Assembly: GCA_036245805.1 (NCBI GenBank)
Contig: BTRK01000003.1
Coordinates: forward strand, 45,312,044 to 45,376,043
DNA from: Pristionchus mayeri
Taxonomy: Eukaryota; Nematoda; Chromadorea; Rhabditida; Neodiplogasteridae
Length of the DNA: 64,000 bases
Reading direction: 5' to 3'
Part shown: piece after piece, positions 56,101 through 64,000 of the stretch
Position numbering within the stretch: position 1 is the first letter of the stretch
Layout of the letters: the number at the start of each line of letters is the position of its first letter
Translations under genes and position numbers: made by a program
The notes under the pieces: model-generated
What the model was told of the DNA's origin: nothing
Database searches by the model: none
What the model saw: only the letters and a program-made list of their open reading frames with translations

Positions 56101-59100
56101 AAGAGCCTAATCGCTGCATACCATGTAGACTGCATTGTAGAGTTCCAGATCTGATGATACTTGATTTAACAGAGATCAATGATCTCGATCACGTCATAAA
56201 TTGCAGCCCCGTCAACCTTCTGATCCGTCCGAAGACATTCCTTGATGAGTACAAGATCGACACGAATGATCAGGGTGAGTTCAACGGGAATTAGCCAAAA
56301 TCAATGCCTCAGTAGATTAGTCTTCCAAAGGTATAGACTATTTACATGTGAGAGAGATCTCTCTTCGATACTACCCCATTTCTCTGCTTAGAAAGATCGA
56401 GAGAACTCTTGAAATATGGTGAGGATTCTTCCAATGAGCAATCGTCTGACTCTCTTCAGTTTGCACGCTCTCTCGTCTCTCTGACCGGCGAGAGACTGGA
56501 GAGAGTCAGACCATTTCTCCTTCCAATTTTCACGTAAACACCTAAGGTAAATGTCTTGTTGCAAAGCACATTGAGGAGCAGAGAGAAGTAGACGAAATAA
56601 TAAAAGTACAAAAATCATTTAATCAGGTCAGTTCAACTACTCCTTCTCCATCAATGGAGACGACAGGAAGAAGATGAAGGCTACGGTGCGAGTGAAGGAC
56701 GCTGATGGTGAGTTGAGAGAGCAAAGATCAAAGATCAATCTTGTGATATGCCCTGTCTTCCACCTGCACCCACCATTAGTCCCCAGCTATACAAATCCCT
56801 GGGGAAAAAACAATTTCTTTTCTACGATACTAACATGAAAACAGTGGCTCTGCGCAGTTGCGAAAGTCAATGGATACTCCAGATTTTTTCCTGCCCTTCA
56901 ATGATACAGTATCCAGAGAACAGATGAGAACAATCGATAATTCAGGTAAAACCGTATTCGAGTCGAAGGACCTCACCGGCACAGGAGAAGTGGAGAAAGC
57001 ACAGCTCTGGTTCCCGCGAGGCATGGGCGCGCCCAATCTCTACACTATTGAGGTGACACCGCGAACCCAATATCTGAACCAACGCAATAAACCTGGTACC
57101 GGCGTGGGTACGATTGTGGTATACTGTAATGGGTAGAATCGGATGCGGTGTGGGCATGGTATACGGTATCTTCCTGCAGGCAGAGTTGCGCGACTCCGCT
57201 GGTGACCGTATGGATGTATTCAGGGAGACCTTCGGATTCCGATCGATAACGTAAGCATTGACTACCGTAATCCTACCGCACCTTGAGCGAGAATATCCTG
57301 AGGGTATCTCTTTCCTAGACTGCTATTTTGATAGAGTAAGAGTATCGGTAGGATTACGGTAGTTCTGATAACTGTAGGTTACAGTATTGATCCATTATCG
57401 ATCAGGTGGGACGAGAGCGCGGTCTACATCAACGGCAAGCACCTCTACTGCATGGGAGTGGGCTGGCACGAGGAGAGCCCGGTAGGTCATCGCCGGCACT
57501 AGCTCGAATGAGAACTATGACGTCATGCCGCCTTTGATATATCAAAGGCGGCATGACGTCATTGTTCTCATCCGACCTAGTGCTGTCGCCGTCCCTTCAT
57601 TTTCCATACTCTCTCGCTTGCTCTAACCGATGAGAGAGTAAAAAGGGACGGGACGGCAGTATATTCGTCAGGCTTTTCATTTATATTATTTTAGTTATGG
57701 GGACAAACAATTGGAAACACAGATCCGTGAGGATTTTCTGTCTAATTGGCTAGGAAGATCAAACTGAGCTTGAGACAGTTGAGAAACACAGTGCATCTGA
57801 GCTCACACTTTGTACCGTTGAGATTGTATGACGCTCTTTGTCTGTGTGGGGACGAAAATTGCAACCATTAGCTGACAAACGGCCAGTAGTGAGAGAGAGA
57901 GCGCGCGAAACTCCGCCCCTTCTCTCCCTCTTTCCTGCCTGTTTCTGCCCCGGCGCGTATAGAGAGCAGCGCGCCTACGAGGGAGTTCCTCTCGCCCTCA
58001 GCTTCGGTTTTTAACCCACTATCTCAAGGTACGCTTGGGCTTCTGACCAGACAATCTCTGTGTTGGAGAACCAACAGTTTTTGGGCAGCTCTGAGGGGGA
58101 TCTCCCGAGAGCAAAACGATCGAATCAATAACCAAAATTAAAGCCACCGTCTTTGATTTTGATTGCTGCTCTACTTCTTATTGACGGACGACTCTTCTCT
58201 TTCTATTTCATGTCCTGCTCCTTGTCCATATCATCGTCTTTCTCCTCCTCTCACTCTTCTCTTCCATAAGTTGTTGCAGTCACAGCAGCAATGCCGTCAT
58301 TACAAGGGGTCAAAATTCTGATCACCATCGCTTCATTTATCTCATTCCCTCTTCTACTCTCTTTATCAGCGAGAAAGCGAGTGACCACTCCACATTTCCA
58401 GCTACAAATCGGCAATAATAAGCTGTTAGCTTCAACTAGAGTTTTCATCAGTCCCAACAAGGCTAAAATAAGTGAGATTGAACGTAAATTACACACTGCT
58501 AGGAGCAAGATCGGGAGACGCGAAATTCCGTCCCTTCCCTCGCCCTTTCCCGCCTGTTTCTGCCCCCGGCGCGTGTAGAGAGCGACGCGCCTACGAGAGA
58601 GCGCCTCTCGCCCCTACCGTCGGTTTTTAACCCAGTATCTCAAGGTACGCTTGGGCTTCTGACCAGACAATCTCTGTGTTGGAGAACCAACAGTTTTTGG
58701 GCAGCTCTGAGGGGGATCTCCCGGGAGCGAAAATCAGATCTGTTGGTACGGAAGATCCTGTGCAAAAAAAGGAACTGAGTACCGACAATGCAAGAAATCT
58801 TCACAATGCAGGAAGTTTTCATTAGATGATGTCATCACCAGACAACATTAATCAATCAATAATCTACAGATTCGCGGCCGCAGCTTCGATCGCGTAATGA
58901 TGGCTAAGGTATACTGTAGCTCCGGATCTACCGTAATTAAATCCTTCTCTGCAGGACCTCTCCCTGTTCGACTGGCTCGGTATCAACTGCTTCAGGACCT
59001 CGCACTATCCGTACGCTGAGGTTCGACATTCTTTTTTTGAAAAGATAAGTAACGTGAAGTAATCGTAAATTCCTCGAAATTCGGACATTATCGTGAGGTT

Positions 59101-61371
59101 TTTGGACAAGAGTCACCGGAACGTGCAACAAATGCTTGCATGAATCTTGTAAGAGCGTCGGCATAATAGAACTGTGACTTAGTCATCTGATTCTTGTTCA
59201 AGATTTTACTCCAGGAAACTATGCGCGAGGCGGATCGACGCGGACTCGCCGTCATCGTCGAGGTGCCTTCTGTGTCGCCGTCGTGAGTTCATTTGTTTTC
59301 TGATTGTCTGGCTCTCTCAATTTAACATACCTGTTGTAAAAGTTTCCCAATGTGATCCCATCGGATTTCCCAGTGGGGGGCCCCTCACTGGGAAATCCAC
59401 TGGGACCCCACTGGGAAACTTTTACCAGAGATACTCTCTCGCTCCGAGAGAGTGAGATGGTTATGCAAAACAGAAGTGATCGTTTTCAAAAGATTCACTA
59501 GAAATATCGAGAGCATGTAAAACGATGAGCACCTAGAGATCAAAGATCATCTTTCAGCAAGTTCATCAAGCGCTCCCAAGCTGTTCACGCCTCCCTCCTC
59601 AAAGAAATGATCACTCGCGACTACAACCGACCGTCCGTCATCATGTGGAGTGTCTCGAATGAGCCCTTCGCCTTCGGGTCCTACAAGGGAGGCAGGGAGT
59701 ACTTCAGGTGAAGAGTCATGTTTTGATTACTGTAGGTCTGTAGTAGCCCAGGCAGTACTTGTGAGTGCCGTTGATGTAGACCGCTCTACAGTAGTATACA
59801 TATCTACAGTAGGTACATTATATTTGACTCTTGTAGGTCACAGTATGCCTAAAGATGAATTTTTTTTCACAATAATAGTGCTTTCTTCACCTTTTTCCTT
59901 CTATTTGTTCTGTCCAGAAAGGGAGCGAGTGAAATACGGAAAGTTGCTGCAGTCCCCTGATCGACCTCATGCACAAGTTGGACTCCACCCGCCCCGTCAC
60001 TCTTGTTCATGGCCAGACGAGATACTGGAACGATTACCTCGTAAGCCACTCTCTCAAACGTACTCCCTCGCTCTATCCTACCCATAGAAAAGCTGTCTCC
60101 AGTTGGCAAAATTGAAACCATCCATTTCTCTTTCACTCTGGATTAGCCGATATGGCACAAAATCAGTCTATCAATATTGTTCAGTCTGATCTACTCGACG
60201 TCATCTGCATAAATCGATACTACGGCTGGTATATCGATATGGGGGTCGCGCCAGAACAGGTAAATGAAGGATTCAGAACTTTGAATGGATTGATTAGTCT
60301 ACCCGAGTGTTTTGTGTTTCACAATTTCGACAAGAACAATCATTGCCTGTGATTTGATTTGTGTGCTCTCTACGGTAGGTAGAAGTGCCCGTCTGTCTGG
60401 CTCTCTCCATTCCGCACAATCTCTCGCATTGCCTATGGAGAGAGCGTGGGAAATGAAGATAGTCCTTCTCTTAAGGCAAGATCGTCAGATGACGTCATAC
60501 CTTCCCAATCGAAAATGGCTATAATCTCTTCAGATCGAGGCCGATCTCTACTATGACATCTCAATGTGGAGGGAGAAGTTCAAGAAGCCGATCATGATCA
60601 CTGAGTACGGAGCCGAGATGATCCCAGGAGTACTCGCGGTGAGTGGAGTGATCTTTGATTTTTGATCCTTCCTCTCACGTCCTCTTTCCGCCCTTTTTCT
60701 CGATCTTTATCTTCTCTAAGCTCTTTCTCTTCGTTTAATTGAAAATTCGATGGATAGTGAATAATGACCCGTAAATCGAAGATCAAATGTCACACTTTCC
60801 AGGATCCTTCACTGGCCTTCTCGACGCAGTACCAGCAGGAGGTCTTCCAGGGCAACCATCGGTGAGTTGGTGGATCTTTGATATCTTGATAATATGAAGA
60901 AACTAGAAATCAACAATAAACTTTTATCAGGGCACTCGATCGCCTTCGAAAGGAGGGCAAGATAACAGGAGAGATGCCATGGGTATTCGCCGATTTCATG
61001 ACCTACATGTGTGAGTTTACAATTTTCGAGAGACCAAAGATCAGTACACTCTGAATGCAGGGCTGCATAAACTGTGGAGAGAGAAAGAGGGTTAGGATAA
61101 ATTTTAGCAACTACGCGAGTAGGAGGAAACCACAAGGGACTCTTCACACGAGATAGGCAGCCAAAGGAGGTGAGCGAGAAAGATTTAAGATCAAATTAAC
61201 AAATATCGAAGATCTATGATCAAAGACCACGATTAATGTAGTCTTTCTTTTGCGTTCCACACTATAACTTGCCAAACATCATTCGGTGCAATAGATCAAA
61301 GATCACTGTTTCAGGTGGCGTACATGATGAAGAGACGCTATGATGCTCTACACGAGGAATTGGACGGATAA
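53200..61371 (+). CDS. GUSB: Beta-glucuronidase (GH2), 23 exons, 624 aa
   Basis: Exons: 53200-53259, 53379-53501, 53988-54081, 54298-54374, 54669-54774, 55438-55526, 55969-56042, 56207-56274, 56627-56707, 56946-57052, 57180-57250, 57406-57481, 58870-58908, 58955-59020, 59215-59282, 59558-59707, 59953-60040, 60185-60259, 60534-60638, 60803-60861, 60931-61010, 61108-61169, 61315-61371; all phases agree. A glycoside hydrolase 2 enzyme that removes terminal glucuronate, normally lysosomal or secreted. Seen: signal peptide (residues 1-17, LLASLLCLPLLLA), the jelly-roll sugar-binding domain (RELQALNGLWTF, MPVPSAFNEL, LGWVWYERY, HEGGHLPFEAEIT), immunoglobulin-like domain, and a TIM barrel with FRTSHYPYAE, acid/base Glu435 in MWSVSNEP and nucleophile Glu528 in ITEYGAE, then FADFMTYM and KGLFTRDRQPK. 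Length is close to the human enzyme (651). The start sits 2 nt after a TTTTTCATATCAG acceptor, and AATAAA follows the stop. Barrel-entry text is VGWHEESP instead of the usual VNKHEDAD-type motif. Introns hold SL2 RNA genes and several hairpins. Confidence 0.95.
54894..54983. repeat. ~85-bp palindromic MITE, copy 5 (near perfect)
   Basis: GGCACTAGGTCGGATGAAAA pairs with its complement ending CCGACCTAGTGCC; both arms hold TGACGTCA and the centre is GATATGTC. Intron 5 of the beta-glucuronidase. Confidence 0.9.
55183..55264. repeat. ~85-bp palindromic MITE, copy 6
   Basis: Second copy in the same glucuronidase intron, 200 bp after copy 5. One arm retains TGACGTCA; the outer ends have decayed. 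Confidence 0.8.
55556..55773. mobile_element. 218-bp near-perfect hairpin element
   Basis: Arms of about 85 bp, for example GGAGCCTACGTAGGCTCCTA and GTGAAAATCTCATTGTTCTC, with the complement at 55700-55770. A short loop has three CCTACTAGGGTGT repeats. Terminal GGTATGGGTTCCCCAGTAG is inverted. Glucuronidase intron 6, non-coding. Confidence 0.85.
56444..56511. repeat. GA/CT-rich hairpin element
   Basis: GTCTGACTCTCTTCAGTTTG and CACGCTCTCTCG pair with CGAGAGACTGGAGAGAGTC. Same family as 44038-44111. Glucuronidase intron 8. Confidence 0.65.
57495..57583. repeat. ~85-bp palindromic MITE, copy 7 (near perfect)
   Basis: GGCACTAGCTCGAATGAGAA pairs with TTCTCATCCGACCTAGTGC; TGACGTCA in both arms and GATATATC at the centre. 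It lies 14 bp after the donor of glucuronidase exon 12. Confidence 0.9.
58006..58112 (+). ncRNA. SL2-type spliced-leader RNA, copy 5
   Basis: The leader is 58006-58028 with one change (CCCACT for CCCAGT), then a GT donor, the CAGTTTTTGGGC Sm-like site and the 3' stem. It lies in glucuronidase intron 12 in host-sense direction. The leader variant could make this a pseudogene or a distinct leader. Confidence 0.8.
58622..58728 (+). ncRNA. SL2-type spliced-leader RNA, copy 6
   Basis: The leader 58622-58644 is identical to the array copies at 38.9-40.7 kb, followed by GTACGC, the Sm-like site and the 3' stem GGGATCTCCCGGGAGC. It lies 616 bp after copy 5, the same unit length as the minus-strand array. 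Confidence 0.85.
59336..59425. repeat. 90-bp hairpin element
   Basis: GTAAAAGTTTCCCAATG...GGATTTCCCAGTG pairs with CACTGGGAAATCC...CACTGGGAAACTTTTAC around a GGGGCCCC-type centre. Glucuronidase intron 15. Confidence 0.75.
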
Positions 61372-61508
61372 ATAATGTTTATTCGAATAAAAGTGTAATG
61401 ATGCTTTACAGAAGAAATACTGTTACGTTGACAATTGATTTATGAAGCTTTCCAGTCTTGTAATTGATGTTTGAAGAAAATAGGAAGCAGTTAGAAAGCA
61501 TCATACAA

Positions 61509-62531
61509 TCAAAAGCTTTCATTCAAGCGAACTTTTACTCGCTCGGCGGGGTCAGAATCTTCGTGTTTCTGGCGAATAATCTGAATATTGGTAATGTTTC
61601 ACGTTCAACCAAAATTCGAATTTAAGAGAGTAACTACAAGAGAAGACACAAATATACCGAAATAGCAGGTCCAATGTACTCGAAGTAGTGAAGGCCATTC
61701 CCAATCATCAAATTGCTTCCCAAAAATTGCGAGGTAACCCAAAGTATCTATGGTCGCCAGTTTCTTGAATTAGGACGAAAACTATTAAATTTTTTGACAT
61801 TTCGAGAAGAAATTCACCTCAAAGCAGGTCGACGTTAGAGTTGAAAGTAAGGAATAGTAAACGGATATTTAAAATATTTTAAAAAAATCGGAAAAGCATA
61901 CTCAAGCTTCCTCTAGTGCAAAATTGAGTTCTGATAGTGACTAATTTCGTATTGATGTTACGAAAGATGCTTAGGATGTTATTACTGTAAATATTGCATT
62001 GGAACTTCGCGAGAGATTCTCAGCTTTCGCTGGATAGTAAATTAAAATAAATACACTGATCTAGAACAGTACAAGAACCTCTACTGATTTGAATGAAGAG
62101 ATTGAATCAAAAGAGGGCGACTCACCGAACATTTTCATAACAAACTTTCATTTTGAAGTTACACTCGTTCACAGGGAGGTTTCGCAAAGCTTTGCAAACA
62201 TCTTTCAGATCAGAAACGTGCATATTGTCCAGTTGAAAATAGCCGATTTCCGAACATTTTAGAAAGAATTTCCGTAGACTTTGCAAACTCCATTTGGCAT
62301 CGTCAGATAAATTTTCCGAATCATTGGAAATCGAAGAATCGACCTTCAAAATTGTTTTAAAGTCCCTTGAAATATTTTTTATGTGCTAGGTTTGCTAAGG
62401 GGTACGAGTTCGGTCCCCGAGTAATTCTTTTTGATAACTGCCTTACCTTAAAAACGTCAATTGCTGAAATTCGATTGCCCAATAGAAATCTCCGTCGGCG
62501 TCTGTGGGCCGATTCCGAAAATGGTTTCAAT
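61509..62531 (-). pseudogene. F-box/FTH-like gene fragment, C-terminal part
   Basis: Candidate exons 62531-62447, 62365-62126, 61747-61658 and 61580-61509 (stop). The large one reads SLQSLRKFFLKCSEIGYF then LRNLPVNECNFKMKV, like the leucine/charged tails of nematode F-box proteins; the last two join in phase as FLGSNLMIGNGLHYFEYIG into IIRQKHEDSDPAERVKV and a stop. Phases between the first three do not agree in my reading, so an exon is missed or the gene is broken. Lineage-specific and expanding families of this kind are common in nematodes. Confidence 0.35.
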
Positions 62532-62623
62532 CTCAGAAAGCGGTTGTAAACTGGCACCTAGAAATATGTTTCATGAAGGGGTGCAACCAGGTCAAGCGAT
62601 TTAAAAGTCGCGAACAGATTTAC

Positions 62624-62746
62624 AAAACCAACTATCCAAATATTTGTTTAAGATGCAAACGTATAACTCTGTTGGTGATAGAGCGATATAAATGGAGTGC
62701 GGGGGATGATTTGCATCTCAAACACATATTTGGATAGTTGTTTTTG
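62624..62746. mobile_element. Small MITE, ~123 bp
   Basis: AAACCAACTATCCAAATATT and AAGATGCAAA at the left are inverted as TTTGCATCTC and ATATTTGGATAGTTGTTTTT at the right. Non-coding; lies between the two F-box-like fragments. Confidence 0.7.
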
Positions 62747-62860
62747 AAAGTCAAGTCGTCAAGAGACGACTGAGCTACGTGGTGTAGTTCGGTTAGGCCG
62801 GCTACTAATACTAATGCCGACTACTGGTACGAATCAATTCTTTTCGAAAATATGATTTTG

Positions 62861-63317
62861 TTACTTCGACTGATTAGCCTCAATCCAGCCAGGAAAAAGT
62901 TTGTTTAGCCGATCTCCGTCTCCTTGTTTGAGAGCCACCGATGCGTACACCTCATCGGGTTCCCAGTCGGGTAGTCTGTCTAGGGAAAAGGCCACTAAAT
63001 GAAGACGACCATCGCGATTGTTGAGAAGATCGAGTATGATAAGATTCCATTTCTTTGAGATCTGAAAGAAGACGTGTCTATTGAATATTCCTAAATAAGA
63101 GTTCCATTGCTCCTCAACTTGCTTTCGATAGTTCATGTCGAACGAAAGCACATGAACTAGCATTTAGAGAAGAAAGAATGTCATAGATAATGAAAGATGT
63201 ATAGAACGATAAATAATTTAAACTCACTAGCCGCCAATTCTCCACTGAACTTTGGTTCGTTATTTCCAATTGAATAATCATCTTGATTATATCGTCGTGG
63301 AGGTTGAGAAGATCCAT
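62861..63317 (-). CDS. F-box-like N-terminal gene fragment
   Basis: The first exon begins near 63317 (MDLLNLHDDIIKMIIQLEI then SSVENWRL), resembling an F-box (L-x-D-D-I-I...NWRLVS), with a donor at about 63227. The second part reads VEEQWNSYLGIFNRHVFFQI, ISKKWNLIILDLLNN and LHLVAFSLDRLPDWEPDE to a TAA at 62861. The obvious acceptor TGCTAG (about 63159) breaks the frame; a weaker CGAAAG keeps it. A small inverted-repeat element separates it from the fragment at 61.5-62.5 kb; they may be one damaged gene. Confidence 0.4.
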
Positions 63318-63693
63318 TTTCAATAAAGCAGATTGAAAATTTGTAACGAAAGTTTTCAAGTGATTTTAAATATTTTTGAAATTTAATACTAGCGTCTGTC
63401 TACAGGGCGCAAAAGACGCCATAGTGCGCGCCAAATTTCCGCTGACATTGTATTTATAATTTGTTTGAATTGTAAGGAGCAACGAAGATAGAGATAAAGA
63501 TCAAAGATCACGAGTGAGTGTAGTCAATCATGACGGCCAAACGTAACCCTCCCGCGGGTTTAACAAATAGATAATTCAATAGATTCGTAGATAGTGCAAG
63601 TCCTTTCATTCCGTTCTTTCGATTTAATTGTAATACATGTGTCAACATTGTGACAAAATTGAAAAAAAATGGTGAAAAATCTAAAAAGAGACT

Positions 63694-63764
63694 TCCCATG
63701 CCGGGAATCGAACCCGGGCCGCCTGGGTGAAAACCAGAAATCCTAACCACTAGACCACATGGGA
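63694..63764 (-). tRNA. tRNA-Glu (TTC)
   Basis: The minus strand folds as a full cloverleaf: acceptor TCCCATG/CATGGGA, D-arm TGGTCTAGTGGTTAGGA (box A), anticodon stem CTGGT...ACCCAG with loop TTTTCAC giving anticodon TTC, T-arm CCGGGTTCGATTCCCGG (box B), and a downstream CTTTTT stop signal. No intron. Confidence 0.95.
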
Positions 63765-64000
63765 GTACGGAGAGCCATGGCTCAATGCAAACGTTGTAAG
63801 GAACCGTCGGCGTTGGAAAAAAGGCAGAAAAGATGGCAATGTGTAAAAAATAACAGAATAAGCTGAGAAGAGGTGTTACGGAAATCGATGACAAAAGTCA
63901 AGGAGGAGAATACGACTGTGGCAGCAGACCAAAAATCCGAGATCCCTTTCTCTCACAACAAATGAACTCTTTTAACAAGTAAACAACATATATTCACACG

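Noticed and set aside
60121..60184. Upstream extension of glucuronidase exon 18 from the ATTAG near 60146
   Set aside because: It would put the exon out of phase with exon 17; the TTCAG at 60184 keeps phase and the conserved DVICINRYYGWY segment.
63508..63894. 128-residue minus-strand open frame
   Set aside because: It runs through the tRNA-Glu gene; the SGFHPGGPGSIPGMG-like text is the translated tRNA.

Overview
The window is nuclear DNA from a nematode, most likely a diplogastrid close to Pristionchus. Short GC-rich exons are separated by AT-rich introns with GT...AG borders. All five well-resolved genes have a splice-acceptor AG just upstream of the start codon, the pattern of spliced-leader trans-splicing. 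Six short repeats are themselves SL2-type spliced-leader RNA genes. The leader begins GGTTTTTAACCCAG and ends CTCAAG before a GT. Species assignment is inference.

Minus strand, from high to low coordinates, there are four intact genes in a row: an eIF4H/DRR-2-like RNA-binding protein (51.1-48.2 kb, 8 exons, 230 aa), a BOLA2-like protein (47.2-45.4 kb, 3 exons, 84 aa), a polypeptide N-acetylgalactosaminyltransferase lacking a full lectin domain (43.5-34.4 kb, 15 exons, 503 aa), and a 22-exon gene across 32 kb (33.5-1.7 kb, 708 aa). The last has three BRC-type RAD51-binding repeats at the N-terminus, followed by three RPA70-type OB folds with a zinc ribbon. This BRCA2/RPA1-like architecture is the most striking thing here. 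Every exon junction in all four models keeps phase.

Plus strand: a complete secreted/lysosomal beta-glucuronidase (53.2-61.4 kb, 23 exons, 624 aa), divergent from the eIF4H gene across a 2.1-kb spacer. At the right edge are a partly resolved F-box-like locus (minus, 63.3-61.5 kb) and a tRNA-Glu(TTC) gene (minus, 63.7 kb).

Introns carry most of the remaining content. A Ty3/gypsy-type LTR retrotransposon (about 21.0-30.0 kb) lies inside a foldback element with roughly 490-bp inverted arms, itself inside an intron of the BRC/OB gene. Its coding region is broken and its post-integrase extension ends in a zinc knuckle. Other elements are two mariner-like elements, a 1.25-kb inverted repeat related to the foldback arms, a 1.4-kb foldback with a tRNA-like core, MITEs with 7-8 bp target duplications, seven copies of an ~85-bp near-perfect palindrome carrying TGACGTCA, several tandem repeats, and the SL2 RNA genes (four in the GalNAc-transferase intron, two in the glucuronidase intron, all in host-sense orientation). 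A GATCTTTGATC motif recurs within a few tens of bases of splice sites in unrelated genes.
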